A stretch of 64,000 nt of DNA from contig BCKT01000001.1 of NCBI GenBank assembly GCA_003116875.1, positions 1,607,486 to 1,671,485 of the forward strand. The letters are read 5' to 3'. Source of the stretch: Takashimella koratensis (lineage: Eukaryota; Basidiomycota; Tremellomycetes; Trichosporonales; Tetragoniomycetaceae). A program made the position numbers and the translations under genes. The notes beneath the pieces were generated by a model. The model saw nothing but the letters and a program-made list of their open reading frames with translations, had not been told where the DNA came from and did no database searches. Of the stretch, positions 43,677-54,939 are shown in pieces; position 1 is the first letter of the stretch, and each line of letters begins with the position of its first letter.

Positions 43677-44295
43677 CTACGCAACGACTTTTGCCGGCTT
43701 GAACTGGCGGTCGGCGATGATACGTTCAGCCCTAGTAAGAGAGCGTCGAACTTTGTAGTCTCGCTTGAACTCCTGGGAACCCGGACTGGCAGCACCACTG
43801 CAATCCATGGTGGTCGTCTGTTTCCGATGGATGTCAATTCATTGCGTACATTGTTGTCCCCCATCAACCAAGGGTTATGAGTGATACTTGCTGTACTCAC
43901 AGAGGGGCAACCCATGCCCGTGTCAGCCGAAGAAAGTGTGTCGTCTGCCGCGTTGTACGTGCAGCTGGTTGTAACTCCTGCGCAGTCGTACCTGCGTCAA
44001 GGGAACATGTGAGCATTCGCTACAGTGATGTACAACAGATAGACACCTTCAAGAGACAAACCAAGTAAATGGAAGAGCTCCGCACAACTTACGAGCAAAC
44101 ACCTCCGGTGCTTGAAATGAATGAAGCGCACTCTTGACCGTAATAGCCAAAGGAATCGACAGTGGGACATTTGAAGTAACAGTTGATGCCGTTAGACGTG
44201 GTACTTCGTTTGACCTCGGTATGAGTAGGAGCAGCTTGAACAGCAGCTCCGAGCGTGACGAGGGTGACAAGAAGGGTCGAGAGGTTCGCGAGCAT
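43677..44295 (-). CDS. Small secreted cysteine-rich protein, array copy 8
   Basis: Exons 44295-44093, 43991-43901 and 43817-43677 give 144 aa. The signal peptide MLANLSTLLVTLVTLGAAVQA is followed by H-T-E-V-K-R-S-T (Val where others have Gly before K-R). The Cys spacing is x3, x12, x10, x3, x6, x17, x7; the final Cys sits in M-D-C-S-G-A instead of T-C-G-G. The second dibasic site is Q-E-F-K-R and the tail has V-R-R-S-L-T-R-A-E-R and R-Q-F-K-P-A-K-V. All eight Cys are intact. It is the upstream-most copy and borders the SNG1-type gene. Confidence 0.85.
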
Positions 44296-44985
44296 GGTGT
44301 ATAGAATTGTAAGGAGGAACGAGAATGTTATGGGATAAAAGCGAGCGGACGAGAAGGGAAGGGACCAAAAGGTCTAGAGTTTTAAAGCAAGCCATGACCC
44401 AGAGGGGTGCTTTCGACCTGAAGACGGAGACAACATGTTTGTTTGTGTTCTCTATAAAGGCAAGCCTCTCGCTTCCTTGGCAGTGCTGGTTTGCTCGAGG
44501 ATGATTTTGGAAGATGTCCACTTTATCCATAGGCACAGGCACTGCGGCTTTCCCTGAACAAGCTTGTTCCATCCGACGCAGCATCCAGAGCTCGGTGATT
44601 TGGGAACCGATCTCTGCGCGGAAAAGTGATCAGGATGTCCGATTTACCCACACCTTGAGTCCCAACTGACGACTTCGTAAGCTTTCACCCGATGAGCCAA
44701 TGTCTAGGAGGCTTAAGTGAAAGAACTCTGCGCCGAAGTTGTCTCGTGTAGTGTACAGTTTTCCTGCTGTACCCGGTGTTGGGTTGCACTCTGGCCCCGA
44801 AACAGGTTGACGCATCGGACGTAACTGTTAGAACCTACCGGGGGTGGGCGATAGGCTTGGCAGGCACCCAATGTCTCAGCCTTCAGAATTGCTCCGTGCA
44901 TACTGCGGACACACCCTGCCGGCTGTCGAAGTCCTTTGCGCTACACACCGCATTCTATCTGCCAATCCCGCTGCCAATAGCCTCC
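44296..44985. other. Promoter space of array copy 8
   Basis: No gene. It contains element E8 and imperfect GTACAG/CTGTAC half-sites near 44755-44773. Confidence 0.45.
44553..44590. repeat. Conserved array upstream element, copy E8
   Basis: It reads CTGAACAAGCTTGTTCCATC, then CGACGCAGCATCCAG, and lies 258 bp before copy 8. Confidence 0.55.
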
Positions 44986-47038
44986 TCAAGGCTGCGTGCG
45001 ATCCCTTCTCTCTTGCTCCTGCTTCGCTGCCGCCGCTTTGGCCTGTGTCCGATCCATGTTCCATCGTTCAAACGCGAGGGCGAGTGGGAAACAGATACAC
45101 TCAACTCCGATGATAGCGAAGAGGACCCCGAAATGGAGTCCGAGCCGGTGCGTCAAGTTGGTCCCATACGTAATGATCTTGTACGCCTGGAAAAGTGTTA
45201 AATGCATGTACGGGTTTAAAATGACGTACCTCAATGTTGTGGTAGAAAGGCATCGCGCGGAGGAGCCGATAGAAACGATTCATTAATTCGATTGGGAAGA
45301 ACGACGATGCTAGAGGTGAGTTTTTGGATCAACCGTTTTAGACTCTTACAGATATTCACTGTAATGCCATCGTCAGCTTGAAGAACACTCTACAGAGCTA
45401 ATTCTCGGCCAGAGAAGACTTACAAATAATCCACAGAATGAGGAAAAACGGTAGGTTCATAGGTCCCACCAGAGCTGTCACGGTCTCCATCGCCCATCCT
45501 GCTGCCCAAATAGTGACGAAGTTGAGTGCCCAGAGCGCTGGGAACCCTCCTCGGCCAAGAACATTCTCCATCGGGATTTGCCAGGCGCGTTCGATAGTGG
45601 TGAATGCCAGCGACATCCAGAAGTAGCAGAAGATTGGCCAGGCGAGGCGGATCTTGAGCATGCTGGGGAAGCGGAGTTTGCCGGCGAGACCGGTACGGAG
45701 TCTGCCCTGTGCGGCGTAGAGAGCAACTAGAACTGGCTCAGCGAGGACTCGACAGGCGGATGAGGGAGAGTGACTCACTGCAGAAGGCGAAGATGACAAA
45801 GTAGATGAGGCCTGCCTCCATTGGCGCTGAGCAAGACGAAGAGACAAGTTAGCGATCAATCTATTGAGATGTGGGTTTACCCAACAAATATACTCACCTG
45901 CTCCCGCCCACTGGTTGTTCTCGATCGGCCGCACGTCAAACTGGGTGTACCCAAACCCGACCCCGATTGCCTGAGGCACCTGCGCTGCCAATTCCAGTGC
46001 GGTCTGGTTCCCCTGAAAGCTGCTCACAAAGCTCTGCAACGCGTTCGTGCGTGCCGTCGCTAGCGGGTTCGCAATGAACTCGCCGAGGATTGGGATGAAA
46101 TACAGCAAGACAACCTGGTAGAACCTTGCAGAGCTGTAGTAGAATCCCATCGCGCCAGTGGGGTCGTAGCTCGCGTCACCAGTAGTCAAGGCCGTCTGCC
46201 ACGCTGTCGTTGCGTTCGCATTGACAACTAGGGCGGCCCAACATCGCTGCGCCACAATATCTGCCCGCACATCGGCCAGTCCGTTTGGGTAGTCCGAGGG
46301 CGAACGGACGGTCCAGCTCACGTGAGGAACGGAGTTGGGGAGAGCGTTCTCGTATCCCGCTTGTTGGATAAGGGGAGAGTTGAGGAAAGCGGAAGAGGAT
46401 TCGTCCAAGGGAATGAGGAAGAAATTGAGTTTGGGGAAGAAATCTTCGATCAGGTAGGTCGATCCCCAGAACAAACTAAGACACGCCCAGACCCAGAGCG
46501 CCATGAGGAGGAAGACAAGCCCAAGAACCTGGATCACTCGTCAGTTCGATCTGGGAGTGCAAAACCAGTGGAGTTGAGGTATCTAGCAGAGATGCAGCAC
46601 GTGGGGAACGGTGCAAGCTAACGAGGAACTTACTTTCAACGCCTGGCCGCGTTGCTTCTTGACCTGCGGGTGATAGAAATGATACTTGTCCTGCTCCTGC
46701 ACCTTGCTGGCCGCCGCGCCTTCAGCCGCCGCCGCTCCGGCCCCTGTCTTTGCCCCTACTCCATCCTTCTTTCCCTCCCTCTCCGAAGCCCGCGTCTCCT
46801 CATGCTCCTCCTGAACGCTACCAACGCCCGCTGAGCCGGCGGTACCGTTTCCGTTTCCGTTCCCGTTAACATCAGTCGCCGTCTTCGCCGAGGCTTTGGG
46901 GCTCCCACCGTCGCCATGCGTGGAGTCGCGGACGGTATCTTCCGAACGCGTGCGGTTCCCGATCGTATTTGTAGCTGTGTCGCGAGAGCCAGCGATATCG
47001 CTAAGCGGTGCGCCCAAGGTTGGAATTTCTCCTGTCAT
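44986..47038 (-). CDS. SNG1/DUF3533-family membrane protein, copy a
   Basis: ATG 47038 is the first Met; the cytosolic N-terminus (~135 aa) is Asn/Gly/Ala/Glu-rich and disordered. After an intron comes VLGLVFLLMALWVWACLSLFW, the first membrane helix, then an extracytosolic domain with V-N-A-N-A-T-T-A-W and Y-D-P-T-G-A-M, S-A-R-F-Y, and a C-terminal bundle of about five helices after several introns. The last exon ends ~45233-44986 with a basic/Gln-rich tail. This layout is that of yeast Sng1 and relatives (DUF3533), plasma-membrane proteins linked to nitrosoguanidine resistance and phospholipid asymmetry. It faces copy b head-to-head across 893 bp. The substrate or partner is unknown. Confidence 0.8.
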
Positions 47039-47931
47039 GTTGTTGGCGAAAACTCGAATGGTTGCGTTAATTGGAGTTCTACTGTGCGGTACGAAAAGTT
47101 GGGCCACTAAACTAGTGCTGGAACCTCGGACGATCGATTTCGGCGCCTCACTGTACCTGATTCCAGAGGTTGAGATCGGCGCGGCTATCCCTGGAAACGG
47201 CGGTCGCGTTGAAGGCTGTTCGGATGGCGTGCAAAAGAGGACAAGTAAACGCGAACAGCCTGGTATGCATGGTAATTTACATATCTCTTCCATCCCCATC
47301 CTCTAACAAATCTAGCTTGGTGCATCGGCTTACCGGCGGAGCGATGGGTGTTGTCTCATTACCTAGTCGTTTGACGTCACCGAAAATAGCACAATCGACT
47401 CCGTGGGCCGTCCTTTTGGGCTGACTGATCCTTAGATCCCACCAATAATCTTCCTCTCCTCCACCTTCCACGTTTTCTCCCTGTCCGAGCCTCCACTGTC
47501 CTCGGCAACCGTAACGGCGACTGCTCACATGATGCCATTACGGACATGCCGTCTCGGCACGCACGCTGTCATTAGCGTGTCCGGAGCCTACGTAGGCATG
47601 TGGGCCCGGGGCAGGAGCCCCTCCGCCCCTGCGCCCCATGCACTCCCGGTTCTAGATGATCTACGCCGGTGGACGACGGTCAGAGCTCTGACATCACGGG
47701 TGAATGGCGACTGACTAGAAATGGGAAGAAAAATAGCACAAGCCAACTAATCAACCATTCGTCCCCCTGCATACACATCTTCGACTGCTAAGACTGCAAG
47801 ACCGCTAGACCGTGTCATCTCGAGAGGAACACTTTTCGTCCGTCCCCTCATCGTATACCGAAAGCATCGGTCTAGTCTTAGGAGAGATCGACAGTGAGAC
47901 GCCGAAGCGAAGATTCAGCCTCCAGCTAAAG
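47039..47931. other. Divergent promoter shared by the two SNG1-type genes
   Basis: No gene is supported. A single 893-bp space serves two opposite starts, so common regulation of the pair is plausible. Confidence 0.45.
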
Positions 47932-49769
47932 ATGTCGACCAAGTACTCGATATTCGCGCGGCAAGGGCCCGATGGATCGCCGCGATATGGGTTTTGGGCG
48001 CCCGAGCTCGCCCAGGCTCGCAAGGGGTGGTTCAAGCTCGTCTTCATGGTGAGTCTTGTCCAAATCTAACGTGACCTCCTTCAACGATCACTGACTAAGT
48101 TCCAAACATAGACGCTGGGCCTGGTCATCATCGCCATGTTTGCTCTCTTGGCATGTTATTTTGGGAGTTACTAGTGAGTCCCTACCAGCCTCTACTCGGC
48201 CGCCCATACTGACACTACCCCTCAGCGATCAGATCTCCCGCGCTTCCCACTTCTCCATCGATGTACTGGACCTCGACTCTGCGGCCTCTCCGTCGGGCTC
48301 CGTTGCGCACCCGGCTATCCTTGGTCCCGCGATTCGATCCGCTATCGTTACGGACCAGACCACCGCTCCACATCTGGGGTGGTACATCGCCGACAACGCG
48401 ACTATCCGCGAATTTCAGCTGGTTCCAGGTGGACAAGGGATCGTGCCGTTCGACTATGCCTCGCGTAGGGTGTTGAACCAGGACGTGTGGGGGGTGTTGA
48501 TCGTCAATGCGAACGCGACTAGCGGGACATGGAACGCTCTCACATCGGGTGCAGAGTGGGACCGTGAGTGTTGCATTGCACTATTGCCTCTCACAATCTT
48601 CCACAATGACTGGACTGCTGACTAGGCACATGCAGCTACTGGTGCGCTCACGTTCATCTACGAAGAGGCTCGCAACTTTTACGGTACCGACCAATACGTC
48701 TCCCGCCTCGCCTTGGGTCTGATGACCAGTGCCGGCTCATCAGCATCTACCACACTCGCTTCCCAGGTCCTCGCGCTCTCTAACGCTTCCGCCGTCATCA
48801 CCTCCGCCATCTCGTCAGGTGCGCTGATCGGCTCATTCAGCAACAACATGCACAATTTACGTCCATTTGATGAGCTCGCCGGAATCGCGGCGACGACCGT
48901 CGGAACCATCTACCTCATCATCTTCACTTTCCTTATCTCGGTCTCGTGGAATACCCGAGGACTCAAGTACATCCAGGAGAGCCTCACGCTCAGTTCTGAG
49001 GTCGCTGTCAAAGTTGGGATCCCGCCGCTCTTGTACTTCTGGCTCTCGTTGAACTACTCGCTCGTCAGTCTCGCTTTCAAGGTTACGTTCAATCGATACT
49101 TTGGACGAGTCGGTTTCGTCATCTATTGGATGAGTAATTGGGTCGGGATGACCGCCTTGGGGTTGGTCATGGAGACAGCGTTCCTTTGGTTTGGTGAGTG
49201 ACAAATTTTGGAGCGAGGAGAGTGTTCTGACAACATGTCTAGGTCCCTTTTTCCCGTTCTTCCTTGTCTTCTGGGTCATTCTCAACGTATCCGTTGCCTT
49301 CCTGGAGTAAGTGCCTTCGGACAAGTGATCAGGACGCGGGCGAAATGTCGGGATTCATTTGGAGGCCCTTGGACAAGTCATCAGAAGATGAGCTAAAAGT
49401 CGAGACTGGCCTAATGGACAAGGAGGCAGGGGAAACCGCTTCGTTCAATATTGTACTGACACTTCTCGTCCAGCATCTCCGACATGCAGACGTTCTATCG
49501 ATATGGCTTCATCACTCCAGTATGGAACATCGGTGAGTCATTTGTTCATACAGGACGTAGATCACTCACTGACTATCTCAATCTCCGCAGTGGACACGAG
49601 CAAGGCAATCATTTTCGGGACGAAAAATCATTTGCCTCAGAATTTCCTGGTTTCAATAGGCTGGATCGTGGTCTGGGCAGCTCTCTTATGCGGGACGGTC
49701 GTGTACCAGCGGAAGAAGAAGGAGGCGGCGAAGTTGCGTGAACAGACGGAGCAGTCGGAGAAACGATAG
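47932..49769 (+). CDS. SNG1/DUF3533-family membrane protein, copy b
   Basis: The start is ATG 47932; the frame upstream is open but lacks an ATG. Introns are 48049-48111, about 48175-48225, one after E-W-D, and several short ones after 49190. Order: a short cytosolic segment with R-Y-G-F-W-A-P-E-L, TM1 LGLVIIAMFALLACYF, an outside domain with I-V-N-A-N-A-T-S-G-T-W and (across an intron) D-P-T-G-A-L-T-F, a Ser/Ala-rich middle, then the multi-helix half with V-G-I-P-P-L-L-Y-F-W-L-S-L-N-Y-S and N-R-Y-F-G-R-V-G-F, ending in a Lys/Glu tail. It matches copy a motif by motif but lacks its long disordered N-terminus. Probably about 460 aa. Confidence 0.8.
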
Positions 49770-49924
49770 ATCGGGAGACAATCAACGGCGTTGACTGAAA
49801 CCGCGCGGGGCTAGGAGCTGGCTAGATTGATGTAAATGCATATAATGTACACTACCATTACAACAGGAGCTGCAGCAGCGCCCAGAAAAGATTAGCTCAA
49901 TGCTGATCCCAAGAAGATTGAGAA

Positions 49925-50611
49925 ACTAGTTGTTCGTAGACGTTTGGTTACCGCAATTGAGACACTAGAAGGAGTTCAGCTTTGTCTGAGAATCAAGGAG
50001 CTGGATTTTGACTCACCGTGTAGAAGATGGTACTTCCTTCGTCTGCGGAGCGAAGTTGCATCTCTTTGTAGCTGAGACCGATGTGACCGCACTTGTCGCA
50101 CTTTTCTTGTGCCTAAGGACGGGGGACGCTCAGTGTTAGCACTTCCAGGCCCAGTGATCACGGAGCTTCGTTCAATTGGGGATATGAAGCGGAGAAAGCA
50201 CTCACCACTGGGTCTCTGTTCTTCGCTGCCTCTCCGCCCTTGACGGTGTTCTGCACGAGCGCACGTTTGCTCTTCAATGGGGAAGGGAATGCGTTGGGGC
50301 TAGAATACGTCTTGGTCGGGAGGTTCTCGTATGCTGATGGGAGGCGGTCGATGGAACAAAGTCACAAGTAATTCTGATGTGAGCTTCGTCCACGAGCTAG
50401 CAGAAGACAACCAGGCAAGGCGACCAAGAGCGAGGGTGAGAGAAGAGAGCCAGGAGCCAGACGTACATGAAGCTGGCTCTTTCCGGCCGCACTGGTGACA
50501 CTCAATCTCGTCCTGGTCCTCACGCGGGAGGTCGAGCAACGTCCCGCACGCTGGGCAGAACAAGAGCGACCCGATCCTCTGCGCTCGCGATGCTGCGGTC
50601 ACCGATGCCAT
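49925..50611 (-). CDS. RPA12: RNA polymerase I subunit A12 (TFIIS-like zinc ribbons)
   Basis: Start ATG 50611; four exons join in phase, the last reading C-L-N-C-G-N-Q after an intron placed between T and C. The N-terminal ribbon is [10 protein letters not shown] with C-H-Q-C-G-R. The C-terminal ribbon is C-D-K-C-G-H then [15 protein letters not shown]...C, including the catalytic acidic S-A-D-E loop that stimulates RNA cleavage in polymerase I, with the closing C-x2-C. About 125 aa, as usual. It is needed for rDNA transcription, cleavage and termination in the nucleolus. It is head-to-head with SEC24, 340 bp apart. Confidence 0.95.
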
Positions 50612-50951
50612 CGTAGTTGTGGGTGAAGGGTATGGGTATGGTGGTAGGTATACTTGGAGACAGGCTGGAGATTGAAAAATCTTTGAAACTGGCTGCCGGT
50701 GGAGGTGGACCACAAAAACAAGCGGCTCCTATCAGGGGGGTGGAAATAAAATGTGGCGGTATCAAATGCCACGTCATTCTCTCTTGGCTGTCATCGATCG
50801 CTCGACTTCGACGTGTCTCTCTCCTCTTGATGTCCTCTCACCACCACCACCACCACCACCACCACCACCACCACCCTCACCCACATCACTCTCACCTACT
50901 CTTCACCACCGCAGCTAGCGCCCTCGCCTCTTACTCTCTTCGCGCCGCACC
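50612..50951. other. RPA12-SEC24 divergent promoter
   Basis: A compact bidirectional promoter. The SEC24 side holds the CAC repeat. Confidence 0.5.
50839..50875. repeat. (CAC)n trinucleotide repeat, about 12 units
   Basis: An uninterrupted CAC tract lies in the 5' leader of SEC24, about 76 bp before the ATG. Confidence 0.9.
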
Positions 50952-53900
50952 ATGCCGCCGAGGTCCCGCTATGCTGTCGACCCCTCGCTCACTGCGCCGT
51001 CGCAGCCGCAGCAGGCTCGTGGCCAGGACCAGGGACCCAACTTCGGCCAAGAACCCCAGTACTTCCAGCCGAGCCAGTACCAGCAACAAGGCGGTGGGCA
51101 ACCCGGCGCTGGAGGGGGATACCAACAGGGATATCAACAAGGATACCAACAACAGCCCTATGTGAACCCAGCAGGGCCGCAGCTGCATCAGGTAGATGAC
51201 CGGAGGGAAGCGGCGCCTACAGGTCCTTACGCGCCGACGACCTCGGGGATCCAAACGCAGTACCCACATCAACAAGCGCAGCATCAGCAACCCGCGCAGG
51301 CCCCACACGAAACTGTCCACCCGTCCTACTACCCGCCCGCAAATCATATCCCTCCCCCACCGCACTCGGCAGGCTCGTCAGTCGGTGGACCCAGGATCCA
51401 GATCGATCCCAGTGCTATGCCGAACCCCATCGAGACGCAGGAACTGGATCAGAACCTGTACGATGCCGAGGACTTTCAGAGTTGTGACACTAAGGGGCTC
51501 ATACCCCTTGGTGTGACTGACTGGCGCGGGATCGACCAAGGTGGGTGAGAAAGGAGATTGGGAGGATGGCCGAGCTGGTGTTGGCGTTCAGGCGTGCTAC
51601 CTGCACGCGACTTTGTTGTCTGACTAGTGTTGTGTGAGGAGAGGGACAAAGTGGATAGATCAATACTGATCCCATAATCTTAGGCAACTCCCTGCCGCGC
51701 TACATCCGACCCACGCTCCCCGTCATCCCTTCCACGTCCCAGCTACTCGACACCACCGCCCTCCCCTTCGCGTTGCTAGTCCAACCTTTCGCACCGTCAC
51801 GCTACGATGAGGCGCCGATCCCGCTCGTCTCTAATTGGGTCACGGGCGAGAGCGCTTTCGACAACCCACGTGCAGAGGGAGAAGATTGCGGCCCGCCTAG
51901 GTGTGACAAGTGCAGAGGGTACATCAATGCTTGGGTAAAATGGATCGATGGTGGGCGCCGATGGATGTGTAACCTCTGTGGCAACCATAACCCGGGTAAG
52001 CATCTTGCCCTGACGTAGAAACGTTGAGAGTTACTGACAGGCTTCAGTCCCCGACGCCTACTTCTCCCACCTCTCTCCCACGGGCCAGCGGATGGACCAC
52101 GAATCTCGACCCGAGTTGCTGCATGGGACCGTCGACTTCCCTGTGCCTGCGATGTACTGGGCGGAGCAGCCTCCACCCAACGGTTCATTGATCGATATCG
52201 CTCCCGACACATCTGCTGCCAATTTAGCAGCTGCCGGAGACGCACTCGCCACCACCGGCGCGGACCTGCTTGGCGCCCTTCAATCCAGCCTGGGCCAGAC
52301 ACCGTCACGCGGACCCAGCCCTGCCATGCAGCAGAAACCCCGGCAAGCAGGGGGCGCTGATGCACCACGGCTGCGTCGACCCCAACCCCTCGGCCGTGTG
52401 TTCGTGATTGACTCGACCGCGCCGAGCGTCCAGAGGGGGATTGTCCGTGAGGTGTGTGAGGGGATCAAGAAGGCGTTGTACGGGACGGGTGCATCGGAGG
52501 AAGAGGACGAGGGGATTGCGCCTGGTCAGAAGGTCGGAATTGTCACGATCGGCGAGACTGTTGGATTCTGGGATCTCTCGGTGGGTTAATTGATTGGGAG
52601 GATGAACACATCAACTCATTGGTGTTTTCTTAGCCTGCTTTGCCGACACCGTCGTTATTGGTTGTTTCTGACCTGGATGACATGTTCTGCCCTATGGCAA
52701 GCGGGTTCTTGGTTGACCCACTAGAGGCAAGGTGAGTCGGCAACTGAGAAGCCACGTGCTAATCGGAACAGAACCAATGTCGAGGGGCTCCTCGATAGGT
52801 TGCCAGAGATGTTGGCAATGCAGCCTGATGGAACCCGATGTGCGATCGGTGCGGGCCTCAAAGGCGCACTCGTTGGCTTGGTGAGTGAAGTCACAGGTGG
52901 CGCAAGACCAAAGCTGACTGTTTCAGCGGTCAACGGGCGGACAAATATCCTTGTTCCTCTCTGGCCTCCCAATCTACGGCCCTGGCAAACTCACTCCGCG
53001 CGACGACCAGGCCATCTACGGGACGGACAAGGAGCGATCTCTGTTCTCAGCGAGCGATCCCACATGGCGCTCTCTCGCCGATGAAGCCGCCGAGTGCGGC
53101 GTGGGCGTCAACACCTTCCTCTTCCCTGAGCAGTACACTGATGTCGCATCGGTCGGGGCACCTTCCGGTGTGTCCGGAGGGGACATCTTCTTCCACCCGC
53201 GATTCGACCCCGTGCGCGACCGCGAGACGCTGCACGACGAGATCCGGCGCATTGTGGTCCGTGAGACAGTGTACAACGCGACGGTCCGTGTCCGGTGCTC
53301 CAATGGCCTGCGCGTCGCCGACCACTTGGGCTCGTATTACCAGCGTTCGATGACAGATCTCGAGTTTGGAGTGATTGACGAGAGCAAAGCGTTTGCCGCG
53401 GTCTTGAAGCACGACGGGACACGCCTCGACGATCGACAGCAGGTATACGTGCAGATCGCGGTCTTGTATACCTCGGCCGACGGACAACGGCGCGTTCGAT
53501 GCCTCAACGTCTGTTACTCCGTCAGCAGCCTGATCGGGAACGTTTTCCGTTTCGCCGACCTAGACGCAAGCGTGGCGGTGTTCCTGAAAGACGCAGTCTC
53601 TCAGATGACTCAGAAGAGTCTCCGGGATATTCGCAAGTCGTTGAACGAGCGGGCGATTCGGATTCTCGCTTCGTATCGCCGCCACTGTGCGACCGCTGTC
53701 AAAATGGGTCAACTGATTCTCCCCGAGGCCTTCAAGCTCCTCCCGCTCTACACTCTGTCAATGCAGAAGAGCAAACCTCTCAAGGGTGGGAACGTCACCT
53801 CGGACGTGAGAGTACACTACATGCGATCCCTCAAGTCGTTGTCGGTACCCAATATCATGATGTTGCTGTACCCGCGGGTCTTGGCGGTTCATGATTTGAC

Positions 53901-54599
53901 AGAGACCGCTGGATTCCCGGCAGCCAATGGGAGACTCAGCTTGCCGAGGTTCATGCGGGCGACGCACGCGTTCATGGTCGCCGAGGGCGCTTATTTGATG
54001 TGTGAGTTGGGATCGCTTGAACTGATGGAGCGCATGATGAAATGGCGCTGACATTTGGATTTAGGTAACGGAGAAAGTGCAATGCTATGGCTGGGCGCGG
54101 CAGTGTCGCCAAAAATTACCGACGACTTGTACGGCGTCGACGCGTTACAAGATATCGACATTCGTATGGTGCGTAGGCAATGGCTGTTTTATCCTGGCCT
54201 CAATCATCGAGAGGAATAGCTGCTGACTCAGATCCCGGTACCAATTCGCAGACTCGCATGCCTAAACTCCCAACCCTGCTCTCGACTCAGATTCGGAACA
54301 TCCTCACGCACCTCGAGCGTATCGCCGGTCACTCGCTTGCTGTCCTTATTGTTCGACAGAACATGGACGGTCTCGAGATTGAGTTTGCCAATCAGCTCGT
54401 GGAGGACAGTAACAATGACGCAATGAGCTATGCCGATCGTGAGTGTTTTACAGTCATAGCTCTGGGGCGGGTTTGCGAATTGGGATGAGGAAGCTGATGC
54501 TGATACGTGGTGATAGACTTGATGACGGTACATCGCGCGATCACGGACGATATGAGCGGGAAGAGCAGTGGGGAAGGGTGGAAGGCGCCATGGTCGTAA
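50952..54599 (+). CDS. SEC24: SEC24, COPII coat cargo-binding subunit
   Basis: ATG 50952 opens a Gln/Pro/Tyr/Gly-rich N-terminus of ~195 residues, followed by introns at about 51541-51683, 51995-52047, 52580-52633, 52731-52771, 52880-52924, 54002-54063, 54169-54231 and 54440-54516. After P-R-Y-I-R-P-T-L-P-V-I-P comes the zinc finger P-P-R-C-D-K-C-R-G-Y-I-N-A-W with W-M-C-N-L-C-G-N-H-N, the trunk domain (G-R-V-F-V-I-D, D-D-L-x-D-M-F-C-P), beta-sandwich, helical and gelsolin segments (I-R-N-I-L-T-H-L-E-R), ending G-W-K-A-P-W-S. About 1,000 residues. It selects cargo at ER exit sites together with Sec23. The last exon was placed by phase and ends at TAA 54597-54599. Confidence 0.93.
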
Positions 54600-54939
54600 T
54601 GGCCGTGAAGCAGAGGTGGGGATGATCAGAGAAGTCTAGGAGGGGCTCAGCAGTGGGGAGTCTGTAAGGGCCAAGAGAGATCACGAAGAGATACGTCTGA
54701 TGTAATGCGGGATTCAGGTATATATTTTCAATACGATTACCATCGGAAATGGCATGGGTTGTGATCCACATCTCTTATTTTAACCGTCTAGAATGAAAGC
54801 GAGAGACCTCCCACAAGGTTGCTCTGGGTGAAAGATCTCAAGACCAAACTGTTTGTCGATACCTTCTCATACAATGTTAGGTAACCAAGTTACCGCGTGA
54901 TTTGAAGAGTCACGTCTTCTACAACCCTTTCGTCACTGT
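54600..54939. other. Convergent 3' space
   Basis: Probable 3' UTRs of SEC24 and the methyltransferase gene. No gene is seen. Confidence 0.4.
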
